A DNA stretch of 64,000 bases from Rhizobium sp. BG4 (GCF_016864575.1 NZ_CP044125.1:1054001-1118000), one strand, 5' to 3'; shown: positions 49,104-58,217, numbered from the stretch's first letter. Made by a program: numbers and translations. Notes: generated by a model from the sequence alone, not told the origin.

Positions 49104-49445
49104 ATGACCGACGCATCCACCATGACCAGCGCTTCATCCGACAGCAAAGCCCTTGGCTATGCCGCCGGTATCTTGATGATCGCATTCGCGCCTGCCGGCC
49201 TTCTTCTCAGCTACATTGACCGTGGCAAGGCCAGTCCGCTTGTCGCCTCCCATTACAACTATCTCATTTCGACGTTTTGGAAGGGCTTGCTGTTCATGGT
49301 GATCAGCCTGGTGCTGACATTCGTCCTCATCGGTGTCTTCGCCTATGCGATTACATCCATCTGGTATTTGTTCCGGTGCATCAAGAGCATAGTTTACCTG
49401 CATCGCGGCGATGCCATCGCCAATCCGTCGACGTGGCTTGTGTGA
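49104..49445 (+). CDS. Small membrane protein, DUF4870-like
   Basis: A 113-residue inner-membrane protein with three hydrophobic segments (KALGYAAGILMIAFAPAGLL, FWKGLLFMVISLVLTFVLIG, and the last around YAITSIWYLFRCI) and conserved-looking YIDRGKASPLVASHYNYLIS and HRGDAIANPSTW ends. The layout matches the DUF4870-type small membrane proteins; assignment is by eye. First of three plus-strand genes after tRNA-Gln. Confidence 0.7.
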   Translation: MTDASTMTSASSDSKALGYAAGILMIAFAPAGLLLSYIDRGKASPLVASHYNYLISTFWKGLLFMVISLVLTFVLIGVFAYAITSIWYLFRCIKSIVYLHRGDAIANPSTWLV

Positions 49446-49554
49446 TGCAACGCCGCTGAGCCCCAAGCCCGTACGGTCTTTGAATAGACGCGCCGCGCCC
49501 GCTGCCGCGCGGCAGATCGCGCACGACAAACACTCCCTTCGTAGAGATATCGAC

Positions 49555-50049
49555 ATGAATAATGAAACCACTCCGTCCACACAGCAAATTCTGCCCGCAA
49601 CCTTTGCCACCGCGAAGATCCGGATCGCTCTCGCCGCGCTCGGATTTGCCAGCGTCCTATTTCCGGCTGTTACGGTGACCGCAATGGGCGCCTTCAGCCA
49701 AGGCGTCGGTCTGGCCGCATTGGCCGGCGGCACTGCCTATCTGATCCCGCTCGTGTTCGTTCTCGCGCTCGCAGCACCCTTCAATGCTCAATTGCAGCCT
49801 TACTCACGTTTGATTGACATTGCGGCTGCAGCGACCTGCGTGCTGTTCGTGGCCTGGGGGCTTTGGTCTCTGTTTGACCTGCACAACACGATGGCCCAGC
49901 AAGACAATGCTCTCGCAGCGCTGGCCGGTGGTGCACCAGGATTTCGCGCCCCGCGTGTCAGCGATTTCGGCTCCGTCACGCCTTCGATCGGCGCCGTCGC
50001 GCTCCTCGCCACAACAGCCCTCTCTGTCTGGAAAGCCGCCAAGGCTTAA
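49555..50049 (+). CDS. Unknown membrane protein
   Basis: A 164-residue protein with four hydrophobic segments (RIALAALGFASVLFPAVTV, GTAYLIPLVFVLALAAPF, IDIAAAATCVLFVAWGLW, and AVALLATTALSVWKA). No family recognised. A hydrophilic loop DLHNTMAQQDNAL lies before the last segment. Middle gene of the group. Confidence 0.65.
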   Translation: MNNETTPSTQQILPATFATAKIRIALAALGFASVLFPAVTVTAMGAFSQGVGLAALAGGTAYLIPLVFVLALAAPFNAQLQPYSRLIDIAAAATCVLFVAWGLWSLFDLHNTMAQQDNALAALAGGAPGFRAPRVSDFGSVTPSIGAVALLATTALSVWKAAKA

Positions 50050-50109
50050 GCTCTCAAGATCGAAATTTCGTCGAACTCCACGACATCAAAATCAGGAAAC
50101 AACTAGACC

Positions 50110-50781
50110 ATGATCAAGACCGTTCGCACTGCCATCGCTGCCGCATGCCTGTTCGCTGCTTCTGCGGCAGGATCTGTTGCCGCAGATTTCAGCTACAATG
50201 CGCTGTTACCAGTTTATCTCAAGCTCGACAAAACACTGATGCCTGAAGACATCGTCGACGGGTATATGGAGACCTATAGGCCGGAAGTATGGTCGCGCTA
50301 TCGCAACGATGAGTTCGAACTCGAAGAAAAGCGGGCGGAAACGCTTCAGATCATGAAGGACGCTATCGCTGCGGCCGATGCGAACGAAGTCTTCACGATC
50401 CAGACCCGCTTTGAATTTGGCGACTATAACTTTGGCAGCCAGAAATTCGATTTTCGTCCTCTGACCGACGATATCTATTTCAATGTCAACTACTGCTGCA
50501 ACTCACTACCGCGAGATCTCAAGGTATTCTTCAGCAATGCAACCACGATCGATGGCATCCCGATGGAAAAGGCAAAAGCGAAGGAATTCCTCAACGCCCG
50601 CAAGTCTTCATATGGCAGTGTCGATCGGGAAGTGCTTGCAAAGATGAGCATCCGCATCAAGGAAGTGCGTTCGCGCGGCGAGCTGGTGGCCGAAATTCAG
50701 GAGATGAAACTCTATGACAGGGAGGGGCGCAATCTGATCACGACCATCAATGGCGGCCAGCCTGTTGCGGCCTCCCAATAA
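50110..50781 (+). CDS. Secreted protein of unknown function
   Basis: A 223-residue protein with signal peptide (IAAACLFAASAAGSVAA before DFSYN). The mature part has YRPEVWSRYRNDEFELEEKR at about 56-75, a helical region, then beta-rich FEFGDYNFGSQKFDF and two adjacent cysteines NYCCNS. It resembles DUF4852-type proteins, remembered only loosely. Starts 60 bases after the membrane protein before it, likely in the same operon; a hairpin follows at 50789. Confidence 0.65.
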   Translation: MIKTVRTAIAAACLFAASAAGSVAADFSYNALLPVYLKLDKTLMPEDIVDGYMETYRPEVWSRYRNDEFELEEKRAETLQIMKDAIAAADANEVFTIQTRFEFGDYNFGSQKFDFRPLTDDIYFNVNYCCNSLPRDLKVFFSNATTIDGIPMEKAKAKEFLNARKSSYGSVDREVLAKMSIRIKEVRSRGELVAEIQEMKLYDREGRNLITTINGGQPVAASQ

Positions 50782-50788
50782 CTCTCTC

Positions 50789-50810
50789 GGCTCCCGGTTC
50801 TCCGGGAGCC
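50789..50810 (+). terminator. Hairpin after the 50110 gene
   Basis: GGCTCCCGG-TTCT-CCGGGAGCC, perfect 9-bp arms, seven bases after the stop codon. No T-run follows, so termination would be weak; it may instead protect the mRNA end. Confidence 0.5.
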
Positions 50811-50949
50811 ACCACTCAAGGAAATCGAGCCTTCCACAGCCGCTAGCGATCTCGATGTCTAGCGCAGTAGATTTCAAGTTCGACCTTACCGACACGGCCA
50901 GATTCAGTATTAACTTCCCAATTGAACAGCACGTTTACCGGCGCCCCCC

Positions 50950-52002
50950 TCACCCCGCCGTTGGCGAGGCAAACTCATGCCATTCCGCTTCCGACCCATG
51001 GAACACGTTCAGATCGATCTTTCCTTCCACGCCCTGGGAAAGCCCCGAGCCCGAATATTGCCAGAGCATCCAGCGGCGGCCGGGATAGACCGTGGCGGGG
51101 TGGGCGGCGACGGAGCGGAGCCAGAAGGGGTGATTCTGGAACTGGCCGCGCAGGTTGTCGCGGTAGAAATCGGGCGCGGTGTAGATGATCGGGCGCTTGC
51201 CGTAGTGGCGCTCCAGCTTGTCCATGAAGACCTGCATCTTTTCGACGACGCGCTCGGGTGACGGGCGGCGCTTGCAGCTGGATTCGCCGTTCCACTCGAC
51301 GTCGATCACCGGCGGCAGGGCGTCCGGGTCGCGCGGGACGTTGCGGATGAACCAGTCGGCCTGTTCGCCGGCGGTGCGGCACCAGTAGAAGAAGTGATAG
51401 GCGCCGCGCTTCATGCCGGCGGCCTTGGCGCGCTGCCAGTTGGTGCGGAACATCGGGTCGAGATGGTCGCCGCCGTCGGTCGACTTGATATAGGCGAAGT
51501 TGGCGCCCTGGCTGCGCAGCGTCACCCAATCGATATCGCCCTGCCAGCGCGAGACGTCGACGCCGTGGACGGCGAGCTTGCGCGGCGAGGCGCGGCCGAA
51601 ATTGATCGGCTTGGCATCGCGGAAGCGGTGGGCATAGATGCGCGAGCGGGTGCGCGGGGAGAAGGCGGGTTCGGCAACGGGCGGCGGCGCTGCCATCAGC
51701 GCTTCGGGGCGCTCGGCAGGAACGGGGGCGCCGACCATGCGATCAACCGGCTCGAAGGCCTGCGGCTGAGGCACGCGGCCTGCCCAGGCGAGCTCTTCCT
51801 GATGCGGAACGGCGGCGGGCGGAGCGACTTCGGCCATGACGGGGGCTGCCGGAACGGCGGCAGGCGGCGGTGAAGCGGAAACCGAGCTCGTCGTTTCCTT
51901 CGACACGACGCCTGATACCAGGCCCTCCGGGGTCGTGCTGGATGCGCAGCCCGAAATGGTCAGGCAGGCAAGAAAGATCGCGGGTACAGCCGAAAAACGC
52001 AT
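50950..52002 (-). CDS. GH25-family muramidase lipoprotein
   Basis: A 350-residue lipoprotein predicted to cut peptidoglycan. Lipobox ISGC at 16-19, a Pro/Ala-rich linker to about 120, then the glycoside hydrolase 25 domain with GVDVSRWQGDIDW at about 151-163, YHFFYWCRTAGEQADWFI, and the catalytic VIDVEWNG; it ends in WQYSGSGLSQG and IDLNVFHG. Start chosen at ATG 52002 so the signal peptide fits; the frame extends 33 codons upstream. Confidence 0.88.
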   Translation of the reverse strand: MRFSAVPAIFLACLTISGCASSTTPEGLVSGVVSKETTSSVSASPPPAAVPAAPVMAEVAPPAAVPHQEELAWAGRVPQPQAFEPVDRMVGAPVPAERPEALMAAPPPVAEPAFSPRTRSRIYAHRFRDAKPINFGRASPRKLAVHGVDVSRWQGDIDWVTLRSQGANFAYIKSTDGGDHLDPMFRTNWQRAKAAGMKRGAYHFFYWCRTAGEQADWFIRNVPRDPDALPPVIDVEWNGESSCKRRPSPERVVEKMQVFMDKLERHYGKRPIIYTAPDFYRDNLRGQFQNHPFWLRSVAAHPATVYPGRRWMLWQYSGSGLSQGVEGKIDLNVFHGSEAEWHEFASPTAG

Positions 52003-52170
52003 GGAACTCGTACACAACACAGAAAACGACACTGACGCATCCAGCCTGAACGAGGCCGGACGAATGGCTAACGGCAGTTTACTGGGAAATGTTGAATCCA
52101 ATCTTTACGCCGGAATTTTCCGGACGAGCGTGTCATTTCCGCACGAGATCGGCTGATCCAGACACAGAAA

Positions 52171-52192
52171 ACCCGGCGTTTCACCGCCGGGT
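52171..52192 (-). terminator. Terminator of the DUF1328 gene
   Basis: ACCCGGCG-N6-CGCCGGGT, perfect 8-bp stem, followed by TTTTCTGT on the minus strand, 29 bases after the DUF1328 stop codon. Confidence 0.85.
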
Positions 52193-52220
52193 CCGGATGC
52201 GATCCTGTTCATTCGTGCCG

Positions 52221-52382
52221 TCAGCGGCGCATCAAGCGCATGACAAGCGATACGACGAAGAGAACCAGGAATATGAAGAAAAGAACCTGCGCTATGGACG
52301 CCGAAGCGCCTGCAATGCCGCCGAAGCCGAGCACGCCGGCAATCAGTGCCACGACGAGGAATACCAGAGCGTAATACAGCAT
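52221..52382 (-). CDS. DUF1328 small membrane protein
   Basis: A 53-residue, two-segment inner-membrane protein, [20 protein letters not shown] then [18 protein letters not shown], ending VMRLMRR: the DUF1328 (YtjA-like) family. ATAGGAGATCGCC precedes the ATG. Often stress-induced in enterobacteria and rhizobia. The ECF sigma factor and anti-sigma genes upstream on the same strand suggest a link to that regulon. Confidence 0.9.
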   Translation of the reverse strand: MLYYALVFLVVALIAGVLGFGGIAGASASIAQVLFFIFLVLFVVSLVMRLMRR

Positions 52383-52475
52383 GGCGATCTCCTATGCGTT
52401 GGACTGACATAATAACGGCCGCCCAAGGACTTAGTTCCATGGGCGGCCGGATCCGGCACAGATTGGCGGTAAAGC

Positions 52476-53015
52476 TCAGCCGAAGTTGAAAACGGCGCGC
52501 TCGGCGCGGTCGCCCTGATCGGGTGCGGGCGGCTCGGCGGCATCCAAATAGAACTTCACGGGTGCGGTCAGCACGAACCAGACGCAGGCGCCCGCCATGA
52601 AGGCGTGACCGACGGGATCGTCGCTGCCGGCCAGAAACGGCAGGCCGCCCGAGACCGAAAGCACCGTCATGCGCAGCGACCATTCGGCCTCACGCTTGGA
52701 GACGGCGCGGGCGCGGGCCGACTTGTATTGGCGGGCATCGTAGGCATTGGATTTCTTCAGCCGCAGCAGCTTGCGCAGCGACGGCAGAGCGAGCGCCACA
52801 AGAGCGGCGATGCTGAGCGCCAGCGGCATGCCCGCGAGACCATACCAGCAGCCTGCCGTCAGCAGCGAGATGACGGTGAGATTCCAGACCGGCTCCAGCC
52901 GCTCCGGAGCCTGGCCGGTGCGGATATGCCATGCCTTGAGCACGCTCGCCGCGCCGTCAAGCAACGGCTCGTCGATATAACGATTGATCCAGTTCACGCT
53001 GATGCGCCCCTTCAT
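52476..53015 (-). CDS. Unknown membrane protein
   Basis: A 179-residue protein with three or four hydrophobic segments (LTVISLLTAGCWYGLAGM, LALSIAALVALALPSL, VSGGLPFLAG, and HAFMAGACVWFVLTAPV) between a charged N-terminus and an acidic C-terminal tail (PPAPDQGDRAERAVF). No family recognised. ATG 53015 or the internal GTG of SVNWIN could be the start. 55 bases after the anti-sigma gene. Confidence 0.65.
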   Translation of the reverse strand: MKGRISVNWINRYIDEPLLDGAASVLKAWHIRTGQAPERLEPVWNLTVISLLTAGCWYGLAGMPLALSIAALVALALPSLRKLLRLKKSNAYDARQYKSARARAVSKREAEWSLRMTVLSVSGGLPFLAGSDDPVGHAFMAGACVWFVLTAPVKFYLDAAEPPAPDQGDRAERAVFNFG

Positions 53016-53070
53016 TAGGAGAGGCTCAGGCAAAACCACGCAAAATCGGCATGAAGATGGCGAGAGCGCC

Positions 53071-53868
53071 TCAAGCCGTCAGTTTTGGCCTGACGGCATC
53101 GGCAATTTCGCGCATGCGATCGACCGGCGCATGGCCGATCAGCATGAAGGCATGGGTGGCTGTCGACCAGTAGATGACGTTCATGCCCTTGCGCCCCTCG
53201 ATGTCGGGCTCCTTGGCGCCCTTCTCCGAGCGGACGATGCAGAGCGCCATCGGCCCGGTCTCGGGATCGAGATAGGCGATCTGCGCCAGGGGGTGGTCGT
53301 CATATTCGAGCAGCTGGGCGCGCTTGAAATCGACGCCCGGCAGGGCGACGGCTTCCGGCGAAAGGTTGAGGCCGAGCTTGCTATCGACGCGGGCGAGCTG
53401 GGCGGTCTGGACATCGGCGGGGGGAACCGGGCCTGCCAGCGTATCCGGCGTATAGAGCGCGATATATTCGGCAACGACGCTGCGCCATTCGCTGCCCTCG
53501 TCGCGGCCGAGATTGCGGCCAATCCCGAGATAGGCGCGGTCCGCGATGATGCCGACGGCAAGCGATGCGGCGAGCGCGCCGAAGAGGCCGCGGCGGGTGA
53601 TGGCGGAGCGCTCCGTTTTGGCAGCGGCAGCGGGCGCCGGGATCGCGGCGAGCATGGCCTCGAGCTTCTGCTGCGGCGCTTCATCGAGAAGCGGCGCGAA
53701 AGCCTCGCGGAACGGCATGCTGCCATTTGCCAGAAACTCGATACGGGCGGCGACTTCCTCGTCTTCATTGGCAAGCGCTTCGATGCGCGCCATCTCCTGC
53801 TGCGGCAGTTCGCCGTCGAGGAAGGCGGTTAGCTGTTCGTCGGAAGGCATGCGGATATCGCTGGTCAT
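53071..53868 (-). CDS. Anti-sigma factor, membrane-anchored
   Basis: A 265-residue protein: short cytoplasmic domain starting SDEQLTAFLDGELPQQEMAR, one membrane segment at about 98-113 (GLFGALAASLAVGIIA), then a periplasmic domain of about 150 residues (with LGLNLSPEAVALPGVDF). The first part is the zinc-less anti-sigma domain. Overlaps the ECF sigma gene by four bases, so the two are coupled and this protein should hold that sigma factor inactive. Confidence 0.9.
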   Translation of the reverse strand: MTSDIRMPSDEQLTAFLDGELPQQEMARIEALANEDEEVAARIEFLANGSMPFREAFAPLLDEAPQQKLEAMLAAIPAPAAAAKTERSAITRRGLFGALAASLAVGIIADRAYLGIGRNLGRDEGSEWRSVVAEYIALYTPDTLAGPVPPADVQTAQLARVDSKLGLNLSPEAVALPGVDFKRAQLLEYDDHPLAQIAYLDPETGPMALCIVRSEKGAKEPDIEGRKGMNVIYWSTATHAFMLIGHAPVDRMREIADAVRPKLTA

Positions 53869-54470
53869 GGGCGCCCTCCTTCGGCTGTTTCGGCGGAGAG
53901 CCTGGCGCGGGCGGCGGCAAGGCGGCTCATCACGGTTCCGATCGGTATGTTCAAGATTTCTGCGACCTCACGATAGGCGAGCCCTTCGACATAGGCCAGG
54001 AATACGGCGCTGCGCTGGGCCTCCGGCAGGGCATCGACCTTGCGCAGCAGCTGGGTGGCGGCGACATGCGTTTCGGTCGCCCCTGCCCCATCGAAAACCA
54101 GGGCTTCCTCGGCATCGGCGAAGCCTTGGCCCTGCCGCACCTTGCTGGCCCTGATCTCGTTCAGCCAGATGGAATGGAGAATGGAAAACAGCCAGCGGTC
54201 CAGCCGGGTGCCCGGCTCGAACTGCGCGGCGCGTTCCAGCGCCCGCACGCAAGTCTGCTGCACGAGATCTTCGGCGACATCCCGCTTGCGCGACAGCACG
54301 AGGCCGTAGCGCCAGAGCCGGGAGAGGTGCTCCGTCAGGCCCGTCCTGATATCCGCTTCGCTCGCGATGGCCGCCTCCGCGCCTGCTGTTTTCGGCAGTG
54401 CCGCCGGTTTGACCGGCGACTCCGATTTCGCGCGACTATAGGCAAGAAACGGGGCGTGTGCGACCGCCAT
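53865..54470 (-). CDS. ECF-family RNA polymerase sigma factor
   Basis: A 201-residue extracytoplasmic-function sigma factor. Region 2 has DVAEDLVQQTCVRALERAAQ at about 64-83 and region 4 VEGLAYREVAEILNIPIGTV at about 161-180. A 35-residue N-terminal extension precedes region 2. AAAGGA lies nine bases before the ATG. Paired with an anti-sigma gene; it is not the EcfG general-stress type (no PhyR/NepR beside it). The regulon is unknown. Confidence 0.93.
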   Translation of the reverse strand: MAVAHAPFLAYSRAKSESPVKPAALPKTAGAEAAIASEADIRTGLTEHLSRLWRYGLVLSRKRDVAEDLVQQTCVRALERAAQFEPGTRLDRWLFSILHSIWLNEIRASKVRQGQGFADAEEALVFDGAGATETHVAATQLLRKVDALPEAQRSAVFLAYVEGLAYREVAEILNIPIGTVMSRLAAARARLSAETAEGGRP

Positions 54471-54512
54471 CAGAGCAATCCTTTGCAGCCGGCTTCGCCC
54501 ATTTCCTGGCCC

Positions 54513-55049
54513 TCAGATCTTCGAGGGATCGATGATCGCGGCGTTCAGATCCTGATATTCCTCGCAGCCGGTGCCGCAGATCGTCTTGATCGTTGCCAGC
54601 TGGTCCTTGGCCATGTCGAGCTGGCCCTTGATGACATAGGCTTCGCCGAGATATTCGCGAACCTTGGCATATTGCGGATCGAGCTTCACGGACTGCAGGT
54701 AGTAGGAAATGCCTTCATCGGTGCGGCCGAGCTTGCGGGTGGCATAGCCGCGGTAGTTCAGCACCTCGGCGTTGTTCTGGTCCTTCACCGTGTCGAGCAT
54801 GGCGAGCGCTTCGTCATAGCGGGCGGCCTTTGCCAGCGAATAGGCATAGTCAGTGCGGTTCTCGTCGGTGATGTTGGCGCTGCTCTGCTTCACGCACTTC
54901 TTGGCCTTCTTGTCGTAGACCTCGCCCTTCTTGCAGACCGGCATGGTCTCGCTGTCGTCGCCTGCGGCGAATACCGGGACGGAGAATGCCGATGCGGCAA
55001 TCAGGCCGCCGAGGACGAGAGAAGCGATACGGACAGTCGTGGTCGTCAT
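54513..55049 (-). CDS. Secreted tetratricopeptide-repeat protein
   Basis: A 178-residue protein with signal peptide (IASLVLGGLIAASAFSVPVFA), a short Cys pair CKKGEVYDKKAKKC at about 39-52, then about three TPR units (NYRGYATRKLGRTDEGISYY among them) and ATIKTICGTGCEEYQDLNAA near the C-terminus. Likely binds protein partners in the periplasm. Lies 42 bases before the sigma factor on the same strand. Confidence 0.85.
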   Translation of the reverse strand: MTTTTVRIASLVLGGLIAASAFSVPVFAAGDDSETMPVCKKGEVYDKKAKKCVKQSSANITDENRTDYAYSLAKAARYDEALAMLDTVKDQNNAEVLNYRGYATRKLGRTDEGISYYLQSVKLDPQYAKVREYLGEAYVIKGQLDMAKDQLATIKTICGTGCEEYQDLNAAIIDPSKI

Positions 55050-55216
55050 GGGAAAATCTCCAGGGAAAATGACGTTGCACGCCGAGAACACCGCTCGCCG
55101 GGATTTTATTCGGCGGGGCTGACGATTTTCTCCGATCACCTTTTTGTGAGGGGCGCGCGCCGAATAAAGCCGGTGCCCGGGTGTTCTCCGCCCGCCGGCA
55201 GAACAAGGAGAACTCC

Positions 55217-56269
55217 GTGAACCCAACGGTGAAATTGCTCAGTCTCGCGACCGCCGTTCCGACTGATATCATTACGCAGGAGGAGGCCGCAGCTGCCTCC
55301 GCGCGGCTGTTTGCGCATCGCTTCAAGGATTTCCGGCATCTTGCCGGCGTGTTCGAGAATGCCGGGATCAGCAAGCGGCATGCAGCACGGCCGCTCGAAT
55401 GGTTCGAGGCGCATCACGGCTGGCAGGACCGGATGGAGGCCTATGCTGAGGTCGCCAGCCAGCTCTTTGCCGAGGCGGCGGAAAAGGCGCTGGCGCAGGC
55501 CGGTATCTCCGGAAGCGATATCGACTGCGTGGTGACGGTCTCCTCGACAGGGATCGTGACGCCGAGCCTCGACGCGCGCCTTTCCCGGCAGCTGGGGTTC
55601 AGGGCGGATATCGAACGTGTGCCCGTTTTCGGGCTCGGCTGTGCGGCCGGTGTTTCCGGTCTCGGCATCGCGTCTCGGATGGCGGCGGTGCGGCCGGGCA
55701 AGACGGTGCTTTTCGTGGCGCTTGAGCTCTGCACGCTCGCCTTCCGGCTGGACGAGCTGACGCGGCCGAACATTATCGCGACCGCGCTGTTTGCCGATGG
55801 CGCGGCGGCCTGTGTGCTGCAGAATGGCGAGCGCGGGATCGCCGAGGTGGAGTCCTCGGGCGAGCATCTCTTTCCGGATACGCTCGATATCATGGGCTGG
55901 AAGATCGACGATACCGGCTTCGGCATCCTCCTGGCGCAATCGTTGCCGCCCTTTGCCGAGCGTGAACTCGGACCGGCGATCGATGGCATTCTTTCGCGCA
56001 GCGGGCTCGCCCGCCGGGATATCGGCCGCTTCATCTGCCATCCGGGTGGCGCGAAGGTGATCGGCGCCATGGAGACGACGCTCGGGCTGGAGCCGCAAAG
56101 TCTCGATCACGAGCGCGCCGTGCTCGCCGAATTCGGCAACATGTCTTCGCCGACAGTGCTCTTCGTGCTGGAGCGCGCCATCCGCGCGGGCCTGCCGGAG
56201 CGCGCCGCCGTCATCGCCATGGGACCCGGCTTTTCGGCAAGCTGCGTGACGCTGAAGAGGATCGGATGA
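55217..56269 (+). CDS. Type III polyketide synthase (chalcone/alkylpyrone synthase family)
   Basis: A 350-residue homodimeric iterative synthase that extends a fatty-acyl starter with malonyl-CoA. The catalytic triad is visible: Cys142 in VFGLGCAAG, His275 in FICHPGG, Asn308 in FGNMSSPT. GTG 55217 with AAGGAG upstream is the start; the frame is open twelve codons earlier. The following ICMT-type methyltransferase overlaps by four bases, a pairing known from Bacillus BpsA-BpsB, where the methyltransferase O-methylates alkylpyrones. The likely product is an alkylresorcinol or alkylpyrone; starter unknown. Confidence 0.93.
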   Translation: MNPTVKLLSLATAVPTDIITQEEAAAASARLFAHRFKDFRHLAGVFENAGISKRHAARPLEWFEAHHGWQDRMEAYAEVASQLFAEAAEKALAQAGISGSDIDCVVTVSSTGIVTPSLDARLSRQLGFRADIERVPVFGLGCAAGVSGLGIASRMAAVRPGKTVLFVALELCTLAFRLDELTRPNIIATALFADGAAACVLQNGERGIAEVESSGEHLFPDTLDIMGWKIDDTGFGILLAQSLPPFAERELGPAIDGILSRSGLARRDIGRFICHPGGAKVIGAMETTLGLEPQSLDHERAVLAEFGNMSSPTVLFVLERAIRAGLPERAAVIAMGPGFSASCVTLKRIG

Positions 56270-56757
56270 TGATGCCTTCCCTCCTTCTTCTCGGCTTCGT
56301 GACACTGCAGCGGCTGGCCGAATTGCTGATTGCGAGACGCAACACGCGGGCGCTCATGGCCCGCGGTGCACGAGAGGCGGGGGCGGCGCATTATCCTGTC
56401 ATGGTCGCGCTGCACGCGGCCTGGCTCGGCGGTCTGTGGCTGCTGGCGCTTGGGCATCAGGTGCAGGTTGGCTGGCTGGCGGTGTTTCTGCTGCTGCAGG
56501 CGCTGCGGGTCTGGGTGCTGATGACATTGAAAGGGCGATGGACGACGCGGGTGATCGTGCTGCCCGGCGAGCAGCTGGTGACAGCGGGCCCCTACAGGCT
56601 CTTCAGGCATCCGAACTATGTGATCGTGGCAGGCGAGATCGCGGCGCTGCCACTTGCCTTTGGCCTGCCCCTCTACGCCCTGCTTTTCTCCATTCTCAAC
56701 GCGGCGATGCTGTGGGTGCGCATCCGCGTTGAAAATGCCGCACTGAGCGGGCAATGA
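56266..56757 (+). CDS. ICMT-family membrane methyltransferase (BpsB-like)
   Basis: A 163-residue integral membrane methyltransferase of the isoprenylcysteine carboxyl methyltransferase family, four to five hydrophobic segments. Family motif: GPYRLFRHPNYVIVAGEI at about 108-125 with the R-H-P-N-Y SAM-binding sequence. Overlaps the polyketide synthase stop codon (ATGA), so it should methylate that enzyme's lipid product at the inner membrane. Confidence 0.9.
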   Translation: MMMPSLLLLGFVTLQRLAELLIARRNTRALMARGAREAGAAHYPVMVALHAAWLGGLWLLALGHQVQVGWLAVFLLLQALRVWVLMTLKGRWTTRVIVLPGEQLVTAGPYRLFRHPNYVIVAGEIAALPLAFGLPLYALLFSILNAAMLWVRIRVENAALSGQ

Positions 56758-56845
56758 AATTGAAATGAAAGGCGATTTTTCGTTTGCACCGCGGCCAGCC
56801 TAAGGGCATTTTCGGGTCTTGGAACTCAGTGGGCTGCAAGAAAAA

Positions 56846-58093
56846 ATGACCAAGACTGCGATCGTTCTCGGTGCCGGCATCATCGGCGTTTCGACTGCCA
56901 TTCATCTGCAACGCCGCGGGCGGCAGGTGGTGCTGGTCGATCGCAAGGCACCGGGCAACGAAACGTCGTTCGGCAATGCCGGCCTCATCCAGCGCGAGGG
57001 CGTGGTGCCCTACGGCTTCCCTCAGCAGCTCGGCCTGTTGCTGCGTTATGCGCTGAACAACCGCATCGACGCCCATTATCACCTGAAGACGCTGCCGAAG
57101 CAGGTGGCGTTCCTCGCCCGCTACTGGTGGAACTCCAATGCGCGCCGCCACGAGGCGATCACCCGCGCCTATGCGCCGCTGATCGAGAACTCGGTTTCCG
57201 AACACCGCGACCTGATCGAATCCTCAAATGCCGAGGCGCTGATCCGCAAGGACGGCTGGATGCGGGTGTTCCGCACCCAGGAGAAGTTCGACGAGGCGAT
57301 TGCCGAAGCCGCACTCTGGGAGCGCGAATTCGGCGTCACCTATGACAAGCTCGGTTCCGCCGATGTTGCCGGCATCGAGCCGGGGCTGACGCAGACCTTC
57401 AAGGGCGGCCTGCGCTGGCGCGATCCGTGGTCCGTGCTGGATCCGCATGCGCTGACGGCGGCCTATTGCGCCTATTTCGAAAGCATCGGCGGCCGCTTCG
57501 TCAGCGGCGATGCGAACTCGCTGGGACAGGCCGGTTCCGGCTGGCGGATCGCGACCGTCGAAGGGCCGGTCGATGCCGATGACGCGGTGCTGGCGCTCGG
57601 CCCCTGGGCGGCGGTGGCGACGAAGCGGCTCGGCTACTCCTTCCCGCTCGGCGTCAAGCGCGGCTATCACATGCATTACGCCGCGCAGGGCAATACCGTG
57701 CTCAACAACTGGACGCTCGATGCCGAGCGCGGCTATTTCCTGGCACCGATGAACAAGGGCATCCGCCTGACGACCGGAGCGGAATTCGCAACGCTCGATG
57801 CGCCGAAGACCCCGGTGCAGCTCGATCGCGCCGAGAAGGTGGCCCGCACCATCTTCCCTCTCGGCGAGCGCCTCGACCCCGAACCGTGGATGGGCGCCCG
57901 CCCCTGCACGCCGGATATGATGCCCATCATCGGAAAGGCGCCGCGCCATAACGGCCTGTGGTTCGCCTTCGGCCATGCCCATCACGGGCTGACGCTCGGG
58001 CCGGTGACCGGCCGGGTGCTGGCGGAGCTGATCACCGGCGAGACGCCGTTCATCGATATCTCGGCCTATTCGCCGCAGCGCTTCAATGCCTAA
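56846..58093 (+). CDS. FAD-dependent oxidoreductase (D-amino acid dehydrogenase-like)
   Basis: A 415-residue flavoprotein of the DAO/DadA superfamily. N-terminal FAD site IVLGAGIIGVSTAIHLQRRG at about 6-25, then VVLVDRKAPGNETSFGNAGL, and the C-terminal GLWFAFGHAHHGLTLGPVTG FAD-contact region. Starts 88 bases after the methyltransferase on the same strand; cotranscription is possible but a separate promoter cannot be excluded. Substrate may be a D-amino acid or a related amine. Confidence 0.88.
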   Translation: MTKTAIVLGAGIIGVSTAIHLQRRGRQVVLVDRKAPGNETSFGNAGLIQREGVVPYGFPQQLGLLLRYALNNRIDAHYHLKTLPKQVAFLARYWWNSNARRHEAITRAYAPLIENSVSEHRDLIESSNAEALIRKDGWMRVFRTQEKFDEAIAEAALWEREFGVTYDKLGSADVAGIEPGLTQTFKGGLRWRDPWSVLDPHALTAAYCAYFESIGGRFVSGDANSLGQAGSGWRIATVEGPVDADDAVLALGPWAAVATKRLGYSFPLGVKRGYHMHYAAQGNTVLNNWTLDAERGYFLAPMNKGIRLTTGAEFATLDAPKTPVQLDRAEKVARTIFPLGERLDPEPWMGARPCTPDMMPIIGKAPRHNGLWFAFGHAHHGLTLGPVTGRVLAELITGETPFIDISAYSPQRFNA

Positions 58094-58217
58094 GCGCTTG
58101 CGTAATTTAGCTTTTCGGCGCCAGATGAATCCGCATCGCGCCGCTTCAAGGAAATAGGATTCCTCCAAATGTGGAGACTGAAGTTCTAGTATTGCGCTAG
58201 AATTTCAGGAGAATCCC

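Noticed and set aside
48569..50810. tRNA-Gln as integration site of a genomic island ending near 50810
   Set aside because: No repeat of the tRNA 3' end and no integrase found; the three genes after it are only suggestive.
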